A DNA stretch of 61,841 nt, taken from Acidimicrobiales bacterium. GTDB lineage: Bacteria > Actinomycetota > Acidimicrobiia > Acidimicrobiales > MedAcidi-G1. The notes under the pieces were generated by a model that did not search any database, was not told the origin of the DNA, and worked only from the letters and a program-made list of their open reading frames with translations. Below are positions 42,855 through 50,926 of this stretch, one piece after another. The stretch is taken from assembly GCA_029242745.1 (NCBI GenBank), contig JAQWTI010000030.1, forward strand, positions 1 to 61,841, read 5' to 3'. The position numbers and the translations under genes were made by a program. The number at the start of each line of letters is the position of its first letter. Position 1 is the first letter of the stretch.

Positions 42855-43799
42855 ATGCCACTAACAAACGAGTTTCAAGCTCTGGCCGCCCAGGTCCGCA
42901 ACTGGGGCCGCTGGGGCACCGATGACGAACTCGGAACGCTTAACTTCATCACACCAGAGGTGGTAGCCGCAGCCGCAGCATGCGTTCGGCACGGGCGAAC
43001 CATCCCATTGGCTCTGCCTCTCGAACAGGACGGGGTCCAGGCCGGTTTTGTCCCTGGCCGGGACAACCCAACGCTCACCATGCACGCCGTCAATGAGCCA
43101 TTGGATCCCACAGCAGGACCTGACTCATTTCACACGAGCGACGACCATGTAACGATGGGGCTACAGGCGGGAACACACTGGGACGGCCTAGGGCACGTTT
43201 CCTACTCAGGTCGGATGTATAACGGTTTTGACGCAGCGACCATCACAGACAGCGGTGCGTCACGTTGCGGCATACACCATCTCCGCAGCGTGGTGTCACG
43301 GGGTGTGCTGTTAGACGTGGCACGCACTAAGGGCGTCGATGTGCTCGATTGCCCATACGCCATTACGGCCGACGACCTTGACGAAGCCGCATCGATTGCC
43401 GGCCTGCAGGTCCGGTCAGGTGACATTGTGCTTGTCCGTACCGGACGGATGGGGATCTACCATGAGTCAGGCGGCCTTGCCTACTGCTTGGGCCCCAACC
43501 AAGACGGCTCTAACGCCGGCATGTCGATGTCCAGCGTGGCTTGGCTGCACGACCATGACGTTGCAGCGGTCGCCAACGACACATTGGCCTTTGAGGTTTA
43601 TCCATCAGAAACCGATGCCTTGGCGATTCACCTGCTTCACCTTGTCGATATGGGACTTACACAGGGCCAGAACTGGGACCTTGAAGCGTTATCGGCCGAC
43701 TGTGCAACCGACGGTGTCTACGAGTTCCTCCTCTGCGCCACGCCAGAGCCTTTCGTTGACGCTGTGGGAAGCCCCGTAGCACCGGTGGCTATTAAGTAG
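42855..43799 (+). CDS. Cyclase family (kynurenine formamidase-like) hydrolase
   Basis: A 314-residue metal-dependent hydrolase of the cyclase family. The metal motif QAGTHWDGLGHV (HxxxDxxxH-like) is intact, and GTDDELGTLNFITPE and HDHDVAAVANDTLAFE are typical of the long bacterial subgroup. Members hydrolyse formylkynurenine, isatin or similar cyclic amides, but most of this subgroup are uncharacterised. An A/G-rich segment precedes the ATG. It is probably co-transcribed with the dehydrogenase upstream. Confidence 0.88.
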   Translation: MPLTNEFQALAAQVRNWGRWGTDDELGTLNFITPEVVAAAAACVRHGRTIPLALPLEQDGVQAGFVPGRDNPTLTMHAVNEPLDPTAGPDSFHTSDDHVTMGLQAGTHWDGLGHVSYSGRMYNGFDAATITDSGASRCGIHHLRSVVSRGVLLDVARTKGVDVLDCPYAITADDLDEAASIAGLQVRSGDIVLVRTGRMGIYHESGGLAYCLGPNQDGSNAGMSMSSVAWLHDHDVAAVANDTLAFEVYPSETDALAIHLLHLVDMGLTQGQNWDLEALSADCATDGVYEFLLCATPEPFVDAVGSPVAPVAIK

Positions 43800-43934
43800 C
43801 GCTCTACAGACCCTTGGTTAGACGAGCCAGACGACACAGGTGATGGCTGTCACGATCCGGGGTATCGGAGTGCTTCCACTGCGATGCTAGTTAGGCACCC
43901 CAGCCCGTAGGGGAAATCCAACTAAGGGATAATC

Positions 43935-44363
43935 ATGGCTTCTCGACACGACAACTGCCAGAAAGCGCTGACTGGAGTCAGTCTCTTTTCAGAGTTAGGC
44001 AAAACCCAGCAGCGTTCGCTGGCCCGCCTGATGACCAGCATAAAAGTTCCTGCTGGCCAAGTACTCACCACCGAAGGAAAACCGGGTCGAGAATTCATGA
44101 TCATCATGGATGGTCAAGCCTCAGTTCGTCGAGGAAACCAACTCGTCGCCACCCTTAGAACCGGCGACTTCCTAGGTGAGATGAGCCTTATAACCGGCAC
44201 ACCTCAATCTGCAACAGTGACTGCTGAAACCGACATGGTCCTAGAGATCTTGAATCGTCGTGAGTTCTCCAGCCTCCTCGACGAGAGTCCAACAGTCGCT
44301 CGAAAAGTAATGGTCGGAGCTGTAAGGCGACTTCAAGAAGTGGCCGGCGACGCCATTGTCTAA
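43935..44363 (+). CDS. Single cyclic-nucleotide-binding-fold protein, altered pocket
   Basis: A 142-residue protein made of one cNMP-binding domain and nothing else: FSELGKTQQRSLARLM at the start, beta-barrel VPAGQVLTTEGKPGREFMII, and the phosphate cassette FLGEMSLITGTPQSATVTA. The Glu of GE is kept, but the Arg that binds the cyclic phosphate in CAP-type domains is Gln here (PQSA instead of PxRSA). It lacks a helix-turn-helix. It may bind a different ligand or serve as a protein-interaction domain. AAGGGATAA precedes the ATG. Confidence 0.85.
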   Translation: MASRHDNCQKALTGVSLFSELGKTQQRSLARLMTSIKVPAGQVLTTEGKPGREFMIIMDGQASVRRGNQLVATLRTGDFLGEMSLITGTPQSATVTAETDMVLEILNRREFSSLLDESPTVARKVMVGAVRRLQEVAGDAIV

Positions 44364-44376
44364 ATAGCGTTGTTCG

Positions 44377-45150
44377 CTACATCCCGGTGAAGTCAGGCGG
44401 GCGCTTCTCAGCGAACGCTCGCAGAGCCTCAGCATTGGCTGGACCCCCCATAAGTTCTGCGAACATGGCGTCCTCACGTACCCGGGCTTCGGCGATGGCA
44501 AGAGCCACTGGTGCGGTCAAAAGTTGCTTAGAAGCCACTAGGGATGCCACCGGCTTGGCCGCCAACCGGCGAGCATGGTCCATGGCCTCGTCCATCAGGA
44601 CGTCGGGGGCGCAGAGTCGCCACGCCAAGCCCATGCGGAGGCACTCTTCCGCATTTATCCACTCTGAGCTTAGAAGAACCCATGTGGCATCTTGCCGGTT
44701 CAGTAATCGTGGAAAGAGATAGCTCGATCCAGCCTCAGGCACTACACCAAGTGCGGTGAAGGGACACTGGAGACGAGCCTCGGTTGACATGAACACGAGG
44801 TCGGCATGACCGATCACGGTGGCTCCGATACCGATGCCCAAACCATTGACAGCCACCACGACCGGTTTAGAAAAGGTCGAAAGTCGGTCCATGAATCCAG
44901 CAAAACCATGGCGGCCTGGCACAAAACCTGAGTCAGGATCTTTACGACGTTCCATATCGTCTAAGTCAGTACCAGCGCAAAACGCTCGACCGGTACCGGT
45001 CAGGACCACTACCGCAACCTCTTCAGAGGCCGCAGCCTCGTCTAAGGCTTCAGCTAGCGCGTCATAGTGAAACTCGTCAAGAGCGTTAAGGGCTTCGGTC
45101 CGGTCAATTCTCAGGAGCCGAACCCGGTCAGCATCATCAATGTGGAGCAT
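44377..45150 (-). CDS. Enoyl-CoA hydratase/isomerase family protein
   Basis: A 257-residue crotonase. The oxyanion-hole segments are GRAFCAGTDLDDME and VNGLGIGIGATVIGHAD; the acidic residue of the isomerase type is in VVPEAGSSYLFPR. It resembles delta3,delta2-enoyl-CoA isomerases more than hydratases (family knowledge). The ATG at 45150 is preferred to an in-frame start 18 codons upstream; CACACT lies six nt before it. It is divergent from the EthD-like gene. Confidence 0.9.
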   Translation of the reverse strand: MLHIDDADRVRLLRIDRTEALNALDEFHYDALAEALDEAAASEEVAVVVLTGTGRAFCAGTDLDDMERRKDPDSGFVPGRHGFAGFMDRLSTFSKPVVVAVNGLGIGIGATVIGHADLVFMSTEARLQCPFTALGVVPEAGSSYLFPRLLNRQDATWVLLSSEWINAEECLRMGLAWRLCAPDVLMDEAMDHARRLAAKPVASLVASKQLLTAPVALAIAEARVREDAMFAELMGGPANAEALRAFAEKRPPDFTGM

Positions 45151-45195
45151 GAGCCGAGTGTGGCAGACCACTGACCACAAGGCGATGCTGGGCCA

Positions 45196-45807
45196 GTGAA
45201 CCAAGTCCGCTGCCTCCTTCTGAGCGACCCAGATCCAGACATCGATGCATTGACTATTCGGCCAGAGGTGCTGTCAGTGGACGTGGTCGACCACGAGCGC
45301 CTTCATCTACTCACCGATCATTCAATACCACCCCACCCTCCAATTTGGACAGCCTTAGTTTGGACTACCTGCTTCGGCCCCATGCCACCGGTAGATCGAA
45401 CTATCGGATCACTGACGGTAAACCGCCATCCTGTGTGGGGTGGCGGACTAACCGATACCGGCAACGCCATCATGATGATTTCCCTAGTAGTGGGTCTTCC
45501 CTCGCTGGATGCCGACTCCTTTAAGGAGAGATATCTTGATCATGCCAAAGTGGCTCGTGCCCACCACGGCTTCGATGCCTACCGTCAAAATGTGGTGGAG
45601 AAGAATGCTGTTCAAAGAGAACTGACTTCTTGTGTTTGCGGTGTCGATGCAGTATCTGAAATCTTGTTAGCCGACGAAGAGGCCTGGCGAGACAGGTTCT
45701 ACACGACCACCGAATCAGCTAGAGCCATTGGCCATGATGTAGCAGGCTTTCTCAACCGGGACGACACCTCTTCGACACTTGTTCGCCGTTTCTCAGGCTT
45801 GGGCTGA
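45196..45807 (+). CDS. EthD-domain-like protein
   Basis: A 203-residue protein whose second half resembles the dimeric alpha/beta EthD fold: DADSFKERYLDHAKVARAHHG, then AVSEILLADEEAWRDRFYTT and IGHDVAGFLN. EthD proteins accompany P450 and ring-cleavage enzymes, and their own role is unclear. The first ~90 residues appear to be a degenerate first copy of the same fold. The start is GTG at 45196. The ribokinase gene begins within ~30 nt of its stop. Confidence 0.7.
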   Translation: MNQVRCLLLSDPDPDIDALTIRPEVLSVDVVDHERLHLLTDHSIPPHPPIWTALVWTTCFGPMPPVDRTIGSLTVNRHPVWGGGLTDTGNAIMMISLVVGLPSLDADSFKERYLDHAKVARAHHGFDAYRQNVVEKNAVQRELTSCVCGVDAVSEILLADEEAWRDRFYTTTESARAIGHDVAGFLNRDDTSSTLVRRFSGLG

Positions 45808-45837
45808 CCTGACATGGTCCACCCCAGAGAAAATGTC

Positions 45838-46809
45838 ATGCTCTCAGGCATGAGAGATCCCAGTGTCATAGTCGTTGGTTCGGCCAACCTCGACGTCGTC
45901 GTACCGGTGGCCCACCACCCAGTGACCGGCGAGACGGTCATGGGTGGGGATCATGTCCTCGTCCCTGGCGGAAAGGGCGCCAATCAGGCTGTGGCTGCTG
46001 CCCGCCAGGGGGCTGAGGTGGCATTTGTGGGGCGAGTCGGCGATGACGATGCCGGTAGGACCTTGCGGGCCTCCATGAATGGAGCTGGGGTGGGGACCAC
46101 CCACCTCTCGGTGGACGCTCAGGCACCCAGTGGGATCGCACTAATTGGCGTGGACGCCGACGGTGACAACACCATCATTGTCAGTCCCGGCGCAAACGCG
46201 AGAGTCAGACTCAGCGACATTGCCGGCGCATCGGATGATCTAGCGAACGCCTCAGTAGTCCTGCTTCAGTTGGAGGTCCCGATTGACGTTGTCACTGCTG
46301 CTGCAAATACTGCTACAGGCACCGTCATCCTCAATCCGGCGCCAGCCCCATCAACTAACGCAGCCCTACCACGCTCTCTCCTCAACCGAGTCGACGTCCT
46401 AGTTCCCAACGCCATCGAGTTGGCCCAACTAACTGGTTCCGAACTAATCGAAGACGTCGAGGAGCTTGCGGCTGTCGCACGGGGCCTTGGAGTCGAGACA
46501 GTCGTGGTAACACGCGGAGGTGCCGGAGCCTTGATCGTCACCGCTAACAACGTTCTAGTTGTCCCTGCACCAGATATCACCCCAGTAGACACCACCGGTG
46601 CCGGCGACTCGTTCTGCGGCGCTCTAGCTGCCGCACTGGCCTCCGGAGCTGCGATAAACGAAGCTGTCCAACAGGCAGTGCATGCTGGCGCCATCGCGGC
46701 CACGCGATCGGGCGCCCAACCATCTATGCCCACAGCCGCCGAGGTCGACGCCTCACTAAATGCCGGCGGTACCGTTCCGAGCCGACAAGAGGGGACACTG
46801 CACCGATGA
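45838..46809 (+). CDS. rbsK: Ribokinase / PfkB-family carbohydrate kinase
   Basis: A PfkB-family kinase with ribokinase features: GSANLDVVVPV, the sugar-binding VPGGKGANQAVAAAR, and the C-terminal anion hole VDTTGAGDSFCGALAA. Ribose is the likely substrate because the next gene, overlapping by ATGA, encodes a nucleoside hydrolase. The start is uncertain: ATG at 45814, 45838 or 45850 are all in frame; 45838 has AGAGAA at a suitable distance, 45850 gives the most family-like N-terminus. The pair would salvage nucleosides to ribose-5-phosphate. Confidence 0.9.
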   Translation: MLSGMRDPSVIVVGSANLDVVVPVAHHPVTGETVMGGDHVLVPGGKGANQAVAAARQGAEVAFVGRVGDDDAGRTLRASMNGAGVGTTHLSVDAQAPSGIALIGVDADGDNTIIVSPGANARVRLSDIAGASDDLANASVVLLQLEVPIDVVTAAANTATGTVILNPAPAPSTNAALPRSLLNRVDVLVPNAIELAQLTGSELIEDVEELAAVARGLGVETVVVTRGGAGALIVTANNVLVVPAPDITPVDTTGAGDSFCGALAAALASGAAINEAVQQAVHAGAIAATRSGAQPSMPTAAEVDASLNAGGTVPSRQEGTLHR

Positions 46810-47762
46810 CGGAATCTTCCAGCGCTCTTAACCCAAAAGAGCAACCCCGAATCATTATCGACTGCGATCCCGGCGTTGACGACGCTATGGCGATAATCAC
46901 TGCGGCCCGCTGGGCCGATCTAGTTGGCATTACCTCGGTGGCTGGAAACGTTCCACTCGAACACACCACCGCTAATGCGTGTCGCATACGCGACCTCTTA
47001 GGACTTGACATCGAGGTCCATGCCGGAGCAGAGCGCCCACTGACTGGTGCGCAGGAGTTTGCTACTGAAGTTCATGGCGAGACCGGGCTAGGCAACTTGG
47101 TGCTGCCCGAACCGACCCGAGGACCTGATTCCAAAGATGCCGTCAGTTGGTTGCTTGAAACCACCAAACACGAAGAAGGCCTCCACCTCGTACCCATCGG
47201 TCCCCTAACTAACATTGCGCTCGCTCTGCGAGCAGATCCCTCAATGATCAGCCGGGTGGCATCAATTACGTTGATGGGTGGAGCGGCCCTTGGCATCGGC
47301 AACGTCACAGCGGCCGCCGAGTTCAACGTTTACGCCGACCCCGAGGCAGCCGATGAGGTATTTCGATCAGGCGCTCCATTGACCATGCTCGGGCTCAACC
47401 TCACCCATCAGGTCAGGATGGGAAGCGTTCACGGCCGAGAATGCGCCACTTACGGCACCCCAGTGGGTGATGCCATGGCTGAACTACTGGAGTTCTACAG
47501 CGTTTTCCACTTGGCCGAGGAAGAAACAGAGGATGGACCAGTCCACGATCCGTGTGCCGTCCTAGCTGTGACCCATCCTCATCTGTTTAGATTCAGTGCC
47601 CGCCCTGTGTATGTCGAAGTCGAGGCCATCCATACTCGGGGCATGACAGTTGTCGATGAACGTGGTCCGCGGGCGGAAGGGCCACTCAACTGCAACGTAG
47701 CCTACGGAGCTGAATCCGAGACGTTGGTTGATCTCGTCATGCAGGCGGTTCGTGAAGCCTGA
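46806..47762 (+). CDS. Inosine-uridine-preferring nucleoside hydrolase family protein
   Basis: A 318-residue nucleoside hydrolase. The calcium and ribose-binding DCDPGVDDAMAI is at the N-terminus, with VPIGPLTNIALALR and LMGGAALGIGNVTAAAEFN in the core and GLNLTHQV near the base-specificity loop. It releases ribose from ribonucleosides. It overlaps rbsK by four nt, so product ribose can be phosphorylated at once. Base preference is not certain, as the loop with HDPCAVL has the usual His-Asp. Confidence 0.93.
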   Translation: MTESSSALNPKEQPRIIIDCDPGVDDAMAIITAARWADLVGITSVAGNVPLEHTTANACRIRDLLGLDIEVHAGAERPLTGAQEFATEVHGETGLGNLVLPEPTRGPDSKDAVSWLLETTKHEEGLHLVPIGPLTNIALALRADPSMISRVASITLMGGAALGIGNVTAAAEFNVYADPEAADEVFRSGAPLTMLGLNLTHQVRMGSVHGRECATYGTPVGDAMAELLEFYSVFHLAEEETEDGPVHDPCAVLAVTHPHLFRFSARPVYVEVEAIHTRGMTVVDERGPRAEGPLNCNVAYGAESETLVDLVMQAVREA

Positions 47763-47782
47763 CGCCGCTCCAACCTAAGACT

Positions 47783-48259
47783 TCAGGTACGAGGAGTGTG
47801 CACTGCAACCCGAAACCGGCCGCCAGAAAGTAGCGGGCAGAACAGCCCCGTAGCGGCCACTAGGAACTCTGCAAGCATGGCGCCGTCCAATGAACTCTGA
47901 GAAGCAAACTCCCAGATAAGACCTCGCTTGGGATGGTCTTGCCGGAGCAACCATCCACTAGGTGCCACTACTCCAGCATCGCTCAAGCGGCCACCAGCAC
48001 CCCGACCAGTACTGTGGTCCAGGCCGACGGATGGTGCATCGCGGTCTGAGCCTGCCACGAATGTCCCAACAGGTACCTGAGATCCTCGCGCTGAGAACCA
48101 AGCGAAAAGACCTGGCACATCAGCCCTCAGCGACTCATCAACATCGGGCTCCACGTTGACCCATGAACCGGGTGCTAGAGCCACCTCGAGCAGCACATCA
48201 GCCAAGTCAGTCAAATCTGACAATTCGACGATAAATGTCTCGGAATCAAAGCTGGCCAC
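47783..48259 (-). CDS. Hypothetical protein (158 aa)
   Basis: I do not recognise this protein. It is soluble, acidic at the N-terminus (SFDSETFIVELSDLTDLADVL) and has a basic C-terminus (GGRFRVAVHTPRT). It begins with GTG, and TAGCGT lies exactly six nt upstream, sharing a 37-nt intergenic region with the ETF gene. It converges on the nucleoside hydrolase gene with a 20-nt gap. Confidence 0.6.
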   Translation of the reverse strand: MASFDSETFIVELSDLTDLADVLLEVALAPGSWVNVEPDVDESLRADVPGLFAWFSARGSQVPVGTFVAGSDRDAPSVGLDHSTGRGAGGRLSDAGVVAPSGWLLRQDHPKRGLIWEFASQSSLDGAMLAEFLVAATGLFCPLLSGGRFRVAVHTPRT

Positions 48260-48265
48260 GACCGG

Positions 48266-48271
48266 ACGCTA
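48266..48271 (-). promoter_or_regulatory. Candidate leaderless -10 box (TAGCGT)
   Basis: TAGCGT ends six nt before the GTG at 48259 on the minus strand. Only 13 nt separate it from the -10 box of the divergent ETF gene. Confidence 0.5.
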
Positions 48272-48284
48272 GCGGCAGCACGGG

Positions 48285-48290
48285 TACCGT
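48285..48290 (+). promoter_or_regulatory. Candidate leaderless -10 box of ETF gene (TACCGT)
   Basis: TACCGT is followed by GGGAGT and GTG at 48297. The GGGAG could act as a ribosome site only if the transcript began further upstream. Confidence 0.5.
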
Positions 48291-48296
48291 GGGAGT

Positions 48297-50129
48297 GTGA
48301 CCGACTGGCACTCCCGTCCCCTGCGGATCGCTGCCTTAGTCAAGCAGATCCCGAAATTTCAAGAAATGCAGCTCGGCCCAAACGGGCGGTTGGTTCGCGA
48401 CGGTCTAGAACTACACATGAACGACTACTGCCGGCGTGGGATTCGCGCTGGTTGTGACCTAGCGGCGGCGACTGGCGGGACCTGCACCGCAATCACTCTT
48501 GGACCAGACTCGGCAGACGCCGTGTTACGAGAGGCCATCTTGTGTGGTTGCCAAGATGCAATTCACGTGACCGGCTCCGATTTCGCCGGTAGCGACACCT
48601 TGGCCACCGCTGAAGCCATTGTCGCCGCCCTGGAGGCCAGCGGCCCCTGGGACATTGTTATGTGCGGGCGGAACTCGGTGGACGCAGATACGGGACAGGT
48701 CCCAGCCCAGGTCGCAGAACTACTCAATCTCCCATTGCTGGCCGGTGCTCGTGAGCTAGCCCTATCTTCCAAAGATGGCCATCAGGATGCTGGTGGCCTT
48801 TCGGCTCTACTGGAACACGACGACGAGTGGCTGAAGGTTGAAGTTGACCTTCCAGTTGTAATCTCTTGCGCTGAACGCCTATGTGACCCGTGCAAGGTCA
48901 AGGAGCCGGATGAATGGGCCAAAGTTGACGGTAAACGCATTCGCCGTTTTGGGCCTAATAATCTAGGGCGCGGACCATGGGGGGCTACAGCCAGCACGAC
49001 GGTGGTCGGTGAAATCCGGATACTCAACGTCGAACGTGCCTCCGAATGCCTGCACGGACCGACAGCCGCCCATCTGGACCAGCTAGCTGAAACAATAAAG
49101 TCTCGCCTCGCACTCCATACCCCTAACGATGTTCTAGTCCGTGAGGTACCCCGACCATCGGGACCTGGTAGTGGCGGTGACGTCGTCGTTGTCGGTCAAC
49201 CCGGCCGAAGCCGAACCACTGCCGAGCTGTTGGGCACAGCCGCTGGTCTAGCTGAAAAGATAGGAGGCAGAACGGTACTCAGTATCGACATTGTCGACGA
49301 CTGGGAGGCCCTAAGCGGGCAAGGCGCTGACAGAGTGTTACGCCACGCTGGAGTAAGCGCAGCCGACGAGGTAGCCCAACTTCTCATCGAGTTCTTTGGC
49401 AAACCATCGGGGCTCCAATCGAAAGGTGTTCCACCTTGGGCCATCTTGGCTCCCTCGACGGCTTGGGGCCGTGAGGTCGCAGCCCGCCTCGCAACCCGCT
49501 TGAGAGCCGGGTTGACAGGCGACGTAGTAGGCCTAGAGACCAGGGATGGGCGCCTAGTGGCCCTTAAACCTGCATTTGGTGGCCGTCTAGTCGCCGAGAT
49601 CACCTGCACCTCAGACACCCAGATGGCCACGGTGCGGCCCGGCGTTCTCCCACTTCTTACGTCGCGACCAAGCGGGCCGTTCTCGTCAGATCACCTTTCT
49701 GGCACGTCAGAAAATCGCCTCGTAACGGTATTGGAGCGTCGCCGAGACGACGATAGCGATTTACTGGCTACCGCTGAGGTGGTTGTGAGCATCGGTCAGG
49801 GCGTGAATCCGGCCGACTTGCCCCTCGTGGAGCAACTAGCTAATCGATTAGGCGCCGAACTGTGTGCCACCCGCAAGGTTACCGATGCCGGTTGGCTACC
49901 TAGGGCGCGGCAAGTCGGCATTACTGGCCACATCATTGCTCCACAGTTATGTATCGCTATTGGCACTTCAGGCAAGTTCAATCACACGATCGGGCTCCGG
50001 GGCGCTGGCACAATCGTTGGCATCAACCCGGATCCGGACTGCGAACTATGGGGTTGGTGCGACATCGGTTTAATTGCGGACTGGCGCGATGCCCTGGAAC
50101 CACTCGTGGATCGTCTTACCGCCGGCTAA
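48297..50129 (+). CDS. Fused electron transfer flavoprotein (beta-alpha)
   Basis: The 610-residue product joins both ETF subunits. Residues ~8-270 are ETF-beta (ALVKQIPKFQEMQLG; the AMP-site segment SVDADTGQVPAQVAE). Residues ~290-610 are ETF-alpha, with TSDTQMATVRPGV and the FAD-domain segments SIGQGVNPADLPLVEQLA, DAGWLPRARQVGITG and IAIGTSGKFNHTIGL. ETFs carry electrons from acyl-CoA and other dehydrogenases to the quinone pool. They are normally encoded as two genes, so the fusion is notable. Its nearby clients could include the acyl-CoA dehydrogenase at 39.6 kb. It converges on DUF2237 with no spacer at all. Confidence 0.9.
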   Translation: MTDWHSRPLRIAALVKQIPKFQEMQLGPNGRLVRDGLELHMNDYCRRGIRAGCDLAAATGGTCTAITLGPDSADAVLREAILCGCQDAIHVTGSDFAGSDTLATAEAIVAALEASGPWDIVMCGRNSVDADTGQVPAQVAELLNLPLLAGARELALSSKDGHQDAGGLSALLEHDDEWLKVEVDLPVVISCAERLCDPCKVKEPDEWAKVDGKRIRRFGPNNLGRGPWGATASTTVVGEIRILNVERASECLHGPTAAHLDQLAETIKSRLALHTPNDVLVREVPRPSGPGSGGDVVVVGQPGRSRTTAELLGTAAGLAEKIGGRTVLSIDIVDDWEALSGQGADRVLRHAGVSAADEVAQLLIEFFGKPSGLQSKGVPPWAILAPSTAWGREVAARLATRLRAGLTGDVVGLETRDGRLVALKPAFGGRLVAEITCTSDTQMATVRPGVLPLLTSRPSGPFSSDHLSGTSENRLVTVLERRRDDDSDLLATAEVVVSIGQGVNPADLPLVEQLANRLGAELCATRKVTDAGWLPRARQVGITGHIIAPQLCIAIGTSGKFNHTIGLRGAGTIVGINPDPDCELWGWCDIGLIADWRDALEPLVDRLTAG

Positions 50130-50492
50130 TCAATCGGGGTGGTCAACTCCTGCGCCCCGCAGGGCATCTGCATCTACCCATTCAAGGCTCAATATGTGTG
50201 TAGCAGCTAAAAGTACTGGCGGCGCCACACCGGCCTCGTGAGCCTCCTGCCAACGCGACGCACACATACACCACCGGTCACCGGGGTGTAGGCCCGGGAA
50301 GCCCGGCCTTGGCGTCGATAAGTCGTTACCTGATTTCTTTGAGAAGGCAAGAAAATCTTCTGTAACCAGGGCACAGACGGTGTGTACACCGAAGTCATCG
50401 GCCCCGGTATTGCAACAACCGTCCCGGTAGAAACCGGTCAGCGGATCCACACCACATTCCTGCAGGTCCGTGCCCATCACATTGACCGCCAT
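50130..50492 (-). CDS. DUF2237 family protein
   Basis: A 120-residue protein of the conserved DUF2237 family: NVMGTDLQECGVDPLTGFYR, DGCCNTGADDFGVHTVCALV, FLAFSKKSGNDLSTPRP and GDRWCMCASRWQEAHEAGVA. Six conserved cysteines are present, and biochemical function is unknown. AGGAGGACTG lies directly before the ATG at 50492, which itself overlaps the TGA of a decayed phosphatase gene (TGATG), so the family member was once the second gene of a coupled pair. Confidence 0.93.
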   Translation of the reverse strand: MAVNVMGTDLQECGVDPLTGFYRDGCCNTGADDFGVHTVCALVTEDFLAFSKKSGNDLSTPRPGFPGLHPGDRWCMCASRWQEAHEAGVAPPVLLAATHILSLEWVDADALRGAGVDHPD

Positions 50493-50900
50493 CAGTCCTC
50501 CTCCTCGAACAACTCCATCAACAGAGTCCGCACCCAAGCCTCGATCTGGTCTCGAACGGTCCGCACTGTAGCCACCTCACCACCAGCCGGATCATCAATT
50601 CCCCAGTCCAACACTCAAGATCCGACGAGCACTGGCTGCTTGTCGCCGCCCCACAGACGCCCCGGCATCCACTCCAGCAGGCATCTCTGCGGTCCACCGT
50701 TGTGACTTAAACAAATAAATATCCATACCGGCTTCGCCCAGGACCTCTAATGCACGGGCTGACCGCACCGCGGGACGTCGAGCCAACTGAGCAAAGCCAT
50801 ACTCGTTTATCGTCCGGCTGGTGGAGAACTGGCGCTCACTTGGGATGGACCAGCCTCGCGTGCCCAGAGAAACGAACTTTGGGTATTTGGAGTAGACGCG
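50492..50900 (-). pseudogene. Decayed low-molecular-weight phosphatase / arsenate reductase
   Basis: Read in three frames, this stretch still spells an ArsC-type low-molecular-weight phosphatase. The P-loop remnant reads FLWAREAGPSQVSAS, where FVCVHNAGRSQMAA would be expected, so the catalytic Cys is Trp and the phosphate Arg is Pro. Next come DDKRVWLCSVGSTSRGA, then in another frame ALEVLGEAGMDIYLFKSQRW, then GGDKQPVLVGS, a TGA stop, and VLDWGIDDPAGG followed by TVRDQIEAWVRTLL. At least two frame changes and one stop are needed. The stop of the last segment overlaps the DUF2237 start. It lies between typA and DUF2237 on the same strand. The left limit is firm; the right limit (~50900) is approximate. 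Confidence 0.75.
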
Positions 50901-50926
50901 GCGCTTCGGGTTGCTGGAAACACCTC

